A DNA stretch of 63,915 nt from Streptomyces iconiensis. Lineage in GTDB: Bacteria; Actinomycetota; Actinomycetes; Streptomycetales; Streptomycetaceae. Location of the stretch: contig NZ_JANCPR020000056.1 in NCBI RefSeq assembly GCF_028657195.3, positions 1 through 63,915 on the forward strand. Direction: 5' to 3'. Below are positions 57,985 to 63,915 of this stretch, piece by piece (the first letter of the stretch is position 1; every line of letters begins with the position of its first letter). Below the pieces are notes generated by a model that was not told where the DNA came from, searched no databases, and saw only the letters and a program-made list of their open reading frames with translations. Position numbers and translations under genes: made by a program.

Positions 57985-59187
57985 ATGGCGGAGCGCACCC
58001 CCAGCCCTCATCTCGCACACGCCCGCACCCTGCTCGCGGCGCACCCGGTCGTGGACGGCCACAACGACCTGCCGTGGGCCCTGCGCGAACAGGTCCTCTA
58101 CGACCTGGACCAGCGCGATGTCGCCCACGACCAGCGCGCACACCTGCACACCGACATCCCCCGCCTGCGCGAAGGCGGGGTGGGCGCCCAGTTCTGGTCC
58201 GTCTACGTGCCCGCCTCGCTGAAGGGCGACGACGCGGTCAGCGCGACGCTGGAGCAGATCGACGTCGTACGGCTGCTCGCAGCCCGCTACCCCGGTGACC
58301 TCCAACTCGCGTTCTGCGCCGACGACATGGAGTCGGCGCGCGCGGCCGGACGTATCGCCTCGCTGATGGGAGCCGAGGGCGGACACTCCATCAACAACTC
58401 GCTCGCCACGCTGCGGGCGCTGCACCGGCTGGGCGTGCGCTACATGACGCTCACCCACAACGACTCCCTGGACTGGGCCGACTCCGCCACGGACGCGCCG
58501 CGCGCCGGTGGCCTCTCGCGGTTCGGCGAAGAGGTCGTCCGCGAGATGAACCGCATGGGGATGATGGTCGACCTCTCCCATGTGGCGGCCGGGACCATGC
58601 GGGACGCGCTGCGCGTGACCGAGGCGCCCGTGGTCTTCTCGCACTCCTCGGCGCGCGCGGTGTGCGACCACCCGCGCAACATCCCGGACGACGTACTGGA
58701 ACTGCTGGCGGGCAACGGCGGCGTGGCCATGGCCACGTTCGTACCGAAGTTCATCCTGCCCGAGGCGGTCGCGTGGACCGACGCGGCGGACGAGAACATG
58801 CGGGCCCAGGGGCTGAACCACCTGGACCTCACCGAGGAGGGCAAGCGGGTGCAGCGCGCCTTCGAGGAGGCGAACCCGCGCCCGGTCCCGGACGCCGGCA
58901 CCGTCGCCGACCACCTGGACCACATGCGGGAGGTCGCGGGCATCGACCACATCGGCATCGGCGGCGACTACGACGGCACCGCCTTCACCCCCGCACAGCT
59001 GGAGGACGTCGCCGGATACCCGAACCTGGTGGCCGAGTTGCTGGACCGCCAGTGGTCGGAGGCCGACCTCGCCAAGCTCACCTGGGGCAACGCCGTACGG
59101 GTGCTGCGCGAGGCGGAGTCGGCCGCACGTGAGATCCAGAAGCGGCGCGGCCCGTCCATCGCGACGATCGACCAGCTCGACGGCTGA
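57985..59187 (+). CDS. Membrane dipeptidase (M19, renal dipeptidase type)
   Basis: 400 residues. Zinc peptidase: VVDGHNDLPW (metal His/Asp), GGVGAQFWSVYVP, MGAEGGHSINNSLATL (bridging Glu), MMVDLSHVA with His, VVFSHSSARAVCDHPRN, and IDHIGIGGDYDG. It hydrolyses dipeptides, possibly including D-residues. No signal peptide is seen, so it is likely cytosolic despite the family name. ATG 57985 lies 2 nt after the purE stop, with GGAGG just inside purE. It ends before a strong terminator. Confidence 0.95.
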   Translation: MAERTPSPHLAHARTLLAAHPVVDGHNDLPWALREQVLYDLDQRDVAHDQRAHLHTDIPRLREGGVGAQFWSVYVPASLKGDDAVSATLEQIDVVRLLAARYPGDLQLAFCADDMESARAAGRIASLMGAEGGHSINNSLATLRALHRLGVRYMTLTHNDSLDWADSATDAPRAGGLSRFGEEVVREMNRMGMMVDLSHVAAGTMRDALRVTEAPVVFSHSSARAVCDHPRNIPDDVLELLAGNGGVAMATFVPKFILPEAVAWTDAADENMRAQGLNHLDLTEEGKRVQRAFEEANPRPVPDAGTVADHLDHMREVAGIDHIGIGGDYDGTAFTPAQLEDVAGYPNLVAELLDRQWSEADLAKLTWGNAVRVLREAESAAREIQKRRGPSIATIDQLDG

Positions 59188-59210
59188 GCCCCCTCCCGCC
59201 GCAGCCCGGC

Positions 59211-59262
59211 CCGGACCACGGAGCCGGGTGACCGGACCACGGAGCCGGTGACCGGACCACGG
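59211..59262. repeat. Direct repeats after the dipeptidase gene
   Basis: CCGGACCACGGAGCCGG at 59211 and 59232, with a partial copy at 59252 (20-21 bp period), 24 bp past the stop codon. Confidence 0.75.
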
Positions 59263-59290
59263 CGGGACCGGCGGATTTGTCACCGGACCA

Positions 59291-59344
59291 GCGGCCGGAC
59301 CAGTTGCCCGTACGGGGGGCTGGTCCGGCCGCCGGTCTGTTTTT
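59291..59344 (+). terminator. Rho-independent terminator of the purKE-dipeptidase operon
   Basis: GCGGCCGGACCAG (59291-59303) pairs perfectly with CTGGTCCGGCCGC (59320-59332), followed by a run of five T (59340-59344). T-runs are rare in this GC-rich DNA, so this is a classical intrinsic terminator. Confidence 0.85.
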
Positions 59345-59511
59345 CGGGCTGTTCTCTGGACCAGTGGTCTGGCAGATGGGCCAGTGGCTGAAGCGAACGT
59401 GGGATGTCCCGTGCCCTGCGGCCCCCAACTCCCGTTGCACCAGGCGGTATTGACCCCGACCGCCGGGCCCGCGAGCATCATGCGGCCCACGCTTCTGCCC
59501 AGGGAGGACCA

Positions 59512-62500
59512 TTGGCCACCTCGGAAGCACCAAGACCGGACGACGTTCCGGCCCCCACGCCCCCGACCACCTCAGCCGACCCGGATGCGACCGTCGACTC
59601 CGCCACCCCAGCCGCTCCCGTGTCCACCACAGCCGAAGGCGCGCTCGCGCGGCGGCGGTTGCTCCAGGCGGGCGCCGTCGCCGGCGGGGCGCTGGCCACA
59701 GGCGCGCTGACCGCACCCGCCTCGGCAGCTCCCGTACCGGGGACGGTCGCGACGGGCCCCGCGCAGGCTGCGGCTGCCGCCACCCGTTCCCGTACCCTCT
59801 CCTTCTCCGCGGCCACCAACGGCGCGGCCACGCTCGTGCCGAAGGCGGGACGGCTGATCGCGGAGGCGCAGAACGTCCTGTGGTCCGTGCCCCGTTCGGG
59901 CGGTGAGGCCCGCAGGATCTCCGACCCCGACCTGGAGCCCACCCGCCCGGTACTGGCCCCCGACGGCAAGACCCTCGCGGTCTGCGCGTACAAGGACGGC
60001 GGGTTCCACATCTGGACGCTGCGCCCCGACGGTTCGGGGCTGCGGCAGCGCACCGAGGGGCCGTGGGACGACCGCGGCCCGGCCTGGTCGCCCGACGGTA
60101 CCCGCCTCGCCTTCGCCTCGGAGCGCGGCGGCGACACGGTCGGCGGCAGCCCGTACCGGATCTGGGTGCTCGACCTGCGCGGCGGCGGCCTCACCCGGCT
60201 GACGGGTGTGAAGGGACAGGAGGGCCCGCTCCAGGACGGCGCCTGGGAGGACTTCGACCCCACGTGGTCGCCGGACGGTGAGCGCCTGCTGTGCGTACGC
60301 GGCGCCGTCACCGAGGGGCCGCAGGGGCCCGCGCTCCAGGCCCGTACGCTCGTCTCCTTCCCGGCCGACGGCGACGGCCCCGTGCGTACGGAGCACACGG
60401 ACAGCACCGAGGGCGCCTCTCTGATGACGCCCGCCGTCTCGCCCTCGGGCAAGCGTGCGTGGCTGCGTACCACCGGGCACCCCAAGGGGTCCTGCACGCT
60501 GCTCGTGGACGGCGAGGTGGTGCCCGTCGACGGCGACCTCGCGCCCGTACCGCCGCGCTGGGCGGACAGGGAGACGCTGCTGCTGACCGTCTCCGGCACC
60601 TTCCGGCTGCTGCGGCCCGCGCGTCCCGAGGCGCAGGAGCGCATCCCGTTCACGGCCGAACTGCCCATGGACAGGCCGCGGTACGAGGTCAAGGACTACG
60701 GCTTCGAGGCGCCGGGCACCCACCGCGTGCGGGGCGTACAGCAGCCCGTGCTCTCACCGGACGGACGGCACGCCGCCTTTGTCGCGCTCAACGCGCTGTG
60801 GCTGGCGCGTACGGACGGCAAGGGGCGCCCGCGTGCGCTGGTGCGGGCCGCGCCGACGCGGTACGTCGCGGCGCCCGCCTTCACTCCGGACGGCAAGGCG
60901 CTGCTCTACTGCGACGACCGTGACGGACTGCTGGCCGTGCGCCGCAGGGAGCTGTCCTCCGGCAAGGAGTCCGTACTGGCCGACGGCGGGCGGATCTTCC
61001 CCGCGCTCTCGCCCGACGGCGCACGGCTGGCCTGTCTGGACATGGCGGGCAATCTCCTGGTGAAGGACCTGAAGGCCGGTACGGAACGCACCCTGGCCGC
61101 ACCACTGGGCGCAGGTGGTCTGCCTGGTCCGCCCACCTGGTCCGCCGATGGCCGGCGGATCGCGCTGTGCGACCGCAACCGGCTCAACTACCGCTTCCGC
61201 GAGGGCTACAACCTCATCAGGGTCGTGGACGCCGGCAGCGGCGAGGACACCCTGCACGCGCTCGCGCCGCACGCCTCGCTCTCCGACCGTTACGCCTCCG
61301 GGCCCGTGTGGTCACCCGACGGGCGCTCCATGGCGGTGATCAGCGAATCGGCGCTGTGGGTGCTCCCCGTACGCGCCGACGGCACCCCGGACGGCGCACC
61401 CCGCAGGCTCTCCGACGAGGCGGCTGACCACCCCTCCTGGTCGGGCGACTCGCGCACCCTGCTGTATGTCTCGTCGGGCAGGCTCCGCCTCGCGGACGCC
61501 CGTTCGGGCCGTGCGCGCACCGTACGGGTGGACCTGTCCTGGCGCCGTCCGGCGCCCAAGGAGACCGTGGTGCACGCCGGCCGGCTCTGGGACGGCACGG
61601 GCCCCGGAGTGCGCGAGGACATCGACCTCGTCCTGCGTGACGGGCGGATCGCGGAGATCGGCCCGCACCGCGCGGGCCGCAGGGCCGAGCGCCGCGTGGA
61701 CGCCTCGGAGCTGACCGTGCTGCCCGGCCTGTGGGACGCGCACACGCACCCCTGGCAGAGCACCTACGGCGGCAGACAGACGGTCACCCAGCTCGCGTAC
61801 GGCATCACCACGGCCGTCTCACTGGGCGGCTTCGCCTACGAACAGGCCAGGCTGCGCGAGGCGTTGGGCGCCGGAAAGCTGGCCGGCCCCCGGCTGCTGG
61901 CCACGGGCGAACTGCTCGACGGTGCGCGCGTGGCGTACAGCATGGGCAGGGCACACCGCACCCGCGCCGGTGTACGCCGCTCCCTGGAGCGGGCCGGCGT
62001 GCTCGACTGGGACTTCGTCAAGACGTATGTCCGGGCGCCCTGGTGGCTCATGCGGGAGGCCGCCGGGTACGCGCACGAGCGGCTGGGCGTGCGCTCGGGC
62101 AGCCACCTGTGCACACCGGGCGTCCAGGTCGGCCAGGACGTCACCACGCACCTCCAGGCCACGCAGCGGGTGGAGTTCGGCAGGGCCACCACGGCGACGG
62201 GGCACAGCTACGAGGACGTCGTCGGCATCTACACCACGCCGGGCGACTTCCACCTCATCGCCACGCCCTTCACGGCGGGACCGCTGCTGGGCGCCGACCC
62301 GCGGCTGGCCGAGGACCGCAGGGTGACCCGGCTGATGCCGCCCTGGGACGTCACCGCCGTACAGAAACAGGCGGCGAAGCCGCCCACGGAGGCCGAGTTG
62401 GCGACGCTGGCGGTCGAGACGGGCGTCTACCGCCGCGTGCTGGCCCAGGGCGGCGCCGTCGCGCTCGGCACCGACCAGCCGCTCGTCCCGGTGGGCCTGC

Positions 62501-62850
62501 ACCTGCACCTGGCCCTGCGCGCCCTGCACCGCGCCGGCCTCAAGCCGCACGAGGTGCTGCGCACGGCGACGGCGCTGCCCGCGCGGGTCTTCGGGGCCGA
62601 ACGGGACCTGGGCACCGTCGAGAAGGGAAAGCTGGCCGATCTGACGTTCGTGGACGGCGACCCGCTGACCGACTTCGACTCCCTCGTCCGCACCGTGACG
62701 GCCGTACGCGGGGGAGTCCCGTACGAGCAGGCCGAACTGATCGACGCCTACAGCACATCCGCGACCCGCGACCGCGATCCCCAGGAGCAGCACTGGCACG
62801 AGGTCAGCAGACAACTGCGCCGCGACGGCTGCTGCGACACCGGGCACTGA
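59512..62850 (+). CDS. Tat-exported beta-propeller/amidohydrolase fusion protein
   Basis: 1112 residues from TTG 59512, which has GGGAGG 4 nt upstream; ATG 59404 is the only earlier strong alternative and lacks one. A twin-arginine signal is near residues 45-80 (ARRRLLQAGAVAGG then ALTAPASAAP). A TolB/PD40-like beta-propeller (about 90-660) shows repeated SPDG motifs (WSPDGTRLAFAS, WSPDGERLLC, LSPDGRHAAFVALN). A C-terminal amidohydrolase (about 670-1090) has LPGLWDAHTHPWQST (metal His pair), GSHLCTP, and ends ARVFGAERDLGTVEKGKLAD. Substrate unknown, probably an extracellular amide or ester. It is alone in its transcript. Confidence 0.88.
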   Translation: MATSEAPRPDDVPAPTPPTTSADPDATVDSATPAAPVSTTAEGALARRRLLQAGAVAGGALATGALTAPASAAPVPGTVATGPAQAAAAATRSRTLSFSAATNGAATLVPKAGRLIAEAQNVLWSVPRSGGEARRISDPDLEPTRPVLAPDGKTLAVCAYKDGGFHIWTLRPDGSGLRQRTEGPWDDRGPAWSPDGTRLAFASERGGDTVGGSPYRIWVLDLRGGGLTRLTGVKGQEGPLQDGAWEDFDPTWSPDGERLLCVRGAVTEGPQGPALQARTLVSFPADGDGPVRTEHTDSTEGASLMTPAVSPSGKRAWLRTTGHPKGSCTLLVDGEVVPVDGDLAPVPPRWADRETLLLTVSGTFRLLRPARPEAQERIPFTAELPMDRPRYEVKDYGFEAPGTHRVRGVQQPVLSPDGRHAAFVALNALWLARTDGKGRPRALVRAAPTRYVAAPAFTPDGKALLYCDDRDGLLAVRRRELSSGKESVLADGGRIFPALSPDGARLACLDMAGNLLVKDLKAGTERTLAAPLGAGGLPGPPTWSADGRRIALCDRNRLNYRFREGYNLIRVVDAGSGEDTLHALAPHASLSDRYASGPVWSPDGRSMAVISESALWVLPVRADGTPDGAPRRLSDEAADHPSWSGDSRTLLYVSSGRLRLADARSGRARTVRVDLSWRRPAPKETVVHAGRLWDGTGPGVREDIDLVLRDGRIAEIGPHRAGRRAERRVDASELTVLPGLWDAHTHPWQSTYGGRQTVTQLAYGITTAVSLGGFAYEQARLREALGAGKLAGPRLLATGELLDGARVAYSMGRAHRTRAGVRRSLERAGVLDWDFVKTYVRAPWWLMREAAGYAHERLGVRSGSHLCTPGVQVGQDVTTHLQATQRVEFGRATTATGHSYEDVVGIYTTPGDFHLIATPFTAGPLLGADPRLAEDRRVTRLMPPWDVTAVQKQAAKPPTEAELATLAVETGVYRRVLAQGGAVALGTDQPLVPVGLHLHLALRALHRAGLKPHEVLRTATALPARVFGAERDLGTVEKGKLADLTFVDGDPLTDFDSLVRTVTAVRGGVPYEQAELIDAYSTSATRDRDPQEQHWHEVSRQLRRDGCCDTGH

Positions 62851-62871
62851 GGGCTGCTGCGGGACGGGGCG

Positions 62872-62952
62872 GGCGGGCCACCGGGCCCGCTCACACGGGG
62901 GCCAGCCCCACCCCGGCCCGGTGGCCCGCCGGATTACGGCGGGCCACCGGGC
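62872..62952. repeat. Three copies of a GGCGGGCCACCGGGC element, inverted in the middle
   Basis: GGCGGGCCACCGGGCC at 62872-62887, its complement at 62915-62930 and GGCGGGCCACCGGGC at 62938-62952. Copies 1+2 can form the terminator of the amidohydrolase gene, and 2+3 form a tight 15-bp stem with a 7-nt loop GGATTAC. Copy 2 cannot pair with both, so the structures compete. Confidence 0.8.
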
Positions 62953-62956
62953 TCTC

Positions 62957-62962
62957 TAGCGT
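62957..62962 (+). promoter_or_regulatory. Candidate -10 of the DUF4097 gene
   Basis: TAGCGT ends 6 nt before ATG 62969, with no Shine-Dalgarno; leaderless transcription is likely. The stem formed by copies 2+3 lies just upstream in the -35 zone. Confidence 0.4.
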
Positions 62963-62968
62963 CGGGGT

Positions 62969-63751
62969 ATGCAGAAATCCCGCGCCGCCGGCGCCCTCGC
63001 ACTGACCGTGGCCGCCGTCCTCACCGCGTCCCTGACATCGGGTTGCGGGGTGGACGAGGTCAGCGGAGGCAAGGCCGAGCACAAGAGCTTCGCGTTCAAG
63101 GGGAAGCGGCTGACGGTCGTCTCGGACGACGGCCGCCTCGACCTCGTGCCGGTGGAACGCCGGGGCGGCGCGCGTGACATCGAGGTGACCCGCTGGTTCA
63201 GGGCGTCCAAGGTGTCGGGCAAGGTCCGCACGAGCTGGAAGATGGAGGGCGGGAACACGCTGCGCCTGAAGACCACGTGCAGCGGCATCGTCGTGGACTG
63301 CAACACGCGTCACCGCGTCGAGGTACCCCGGGACGTGGCCGTGAAGGCGATCTCGCACGACGGCCGGGTCGTTGCGAAGGGCTTCAGCGCCCCGCTGGCG
63401 ATCAGGATCTCGGACGGCAACGTCAACCTCAGCGGCGTCAGCGGCCCGCTCACGCTGCGCGCGGGGAACGGCAACATACGGGCGGAGCGGTTGCGCTCGC
63501 CCTCGGTCTCGGCCGACACCCGCGACGGCTATCTCGCGCTCGCCTTCGCCCGGCCGCCGGAGTCCGTCCGTACGCACGTCGCCGACGGCCGCACGACCGT
63601 CACGGTGCCGAAGCCCGGCACGGGCGGCTACGACGTGCGGACGAAGTCCCGGGACGGCAGGGTCAAGACATCGATACCCCGGGACGCCTCGGCGCCCCGG
63701 AGCATCGACGCCTCCAGCCGGGACGGAAACATCACCCTGCGCCACGGCTGA
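62969..63751 (+). CDS. DUF4097-family lipoprotein
   Basis: 260 residues. Signal peptide ending in the lipobox LTSGC (Cys26). The rest is a right-handed beta-solenoid-like DUF4097 domain with repeating strands: VEVPRDVAVKAISHDGRVVA, IRISDGNVNLSGVSGPLTLR, IRAERLRSPSVSADTRDGYL, VRTKSRDGRVKTSIPRD, IDASSRDGNITLRHG. SxDG repeats are typical of the family, which is cell-surface and of unknown function. Two cysteines (in TTCSG and VDCNT) are near residue 110. The stop codon lies in TGACGGC, which pairs with GCCGTCA at 63772, a possible terminator. Confidence 0.88.
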   Translation: MQKSRAAGALALTVAAVLTASLTSGCGVDEVSGGKAEHKSFAFKGKRLTVVSDDGRLDLVPVERRGGARDIEVTRWFRASKVSGKVRTSWKMEGGNTLRLKTTCSGIVVDCNTRHRVEVPRDVAVKAISHDGRVVAKGFSAPLAIRISDGNVNLSGVSGPLTLRAGNGNIRAERLRSPSVSADTRDGYLALAFARPPESVRTHVADGRTTVTVPKPGTGGYDVRTKSRDGRVKTSIPRDASAPRSIDASSRDGNITLRHG

Positions 63752-63783
63752 CGGCCGACCTGGCACATGGTGCCGTCAGGACC

Positions 63784-63915
63784 CTAGGTGTGTTGTTCGG
63801 GAAGGTTGGTGACGCGGCTTGCTGGTGTGGCTCCGCCGATGCCGGTGTGGGGTCGGTGATGGTTGTACCAGTCGAGCCAGTCGGGGAATGCTGCTTGTCG
63901 TTGCTGGTCTGAGGT
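63784..63915 (-). mobile_element. IS481-type transposase, 3' end (cut by window edge)
   Basis: The last 43 codons of a minus-strand transposase, ending in TAG at 63784-63786. The translation contains AFPDWLDWYNHHRPHTGIGG and ATPASRVTN, the conserved C-terminus of IS481/IS3-type DDE transposases (WxxYNxxRPH). The catalytic DDE residues lie beyond the edge. Integrity, terminal repeats and target duplication cannot be judged. It lies about 30 bp after the DUF4097 stop codon. Confidence 0.8.

Overview
The window looks like chromosomal DNA of a Streptomyces or a very close relative. GC is very high, GTG starts are frequent, GTGA start/stop overlaps recur inside operons, and the gene families are typical of the genus (MurR/RpiR, NarL and OmpR two-component pairs, a SigB/SigF-type sigma factor with STAS and RsbW-like partners, TerD, DUF6801 and DUF916 surface proteins). 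No rRNA, tRNA, CRISPR array or prophage was seen. The only mobile element is the 3' end of an IS481-type transposase cut by the right edge.

Layout. 1-16.4 kb: small housekeeping and regulatory genes (a stand-alone FhaA-N/DUF3662 protein, an SDR, a MarR-DoxX divergent pair with paired operators, a large NB-ARC/LuxR regulator, TerD, a Nudix hydrolase behind a 30-codon leader ORF, Bax inhibitor-1, DUF4287, thiolase, SGNH hydrolase and cystathionine beta-synthase). 16.5-18.9 kb: a RpiR regulator, then a TIGR03086/VOC pair. 19-29.1 kb: a carbohydrate island. On the minus strand are Gfo/Idh oxidoreductase, TIM-barrel epimerase, ABC binding protein, two permeases and a NagB-like enzyme. Divergent from them are a GntR regulator and a ROK kinase, and a secreted GH29 alpha-L-fucosidase lies beside them. 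29.7-37.1 kb: a PLP decarboxylase divergent from a histidine-utilisation operon (hutU, M20 amidohydrolase, hutF, hutI). 37.3-42 kb: membrane protein, NarL-type two-component pair, DHA2-family MFS pump. 42.2-44.8 kb: sigma factor divergent from its STAS antagonist and anti-sigma kinase. 45.2-48.6 kb: a three-gene cell-surface operon (LPKTG-anchored DUF6801 protein, DUF916/WxL-interacting-like membrane protein, neocarzinostatin-fold membrane protein). 48.7-55.8 kb: secreted esterase, two tandem POT peptide transporters, OmpR-type two-component pair, GtrA protein. 56.1-63.8 kb: purK-purE-dipeptidase, a 1112-residue Tat-exported beta-propeller/amidohydrolase, a DUF4097 lipoprotein and the IS481 remnant.

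How the parts fit. The hut genes convert urocanate to glutamate by the HutF (formimidoylglutamate deiminase) branch. No HutG is present, and the M20 amidohydrolase sits exactly where a deformylase is needed. The carbohydrate island encodes uptake, phosphorylation, redox/isomerisation and a NagB-fold step for an unidentified sugar. Both its NagB and its ROK kinase lack signature residues, so the substrate is probably not plain glucosamine or GlcNAc. The surface operon resembles a streamlined Actinobacterial counterpart of Firmicute WxL loci. It and the divergent sugar island are the best candidates for undescribed systems. A recurring oddity is short direct repeats (12-22 bp period) that sit on or just after stop codons at five or more loci.
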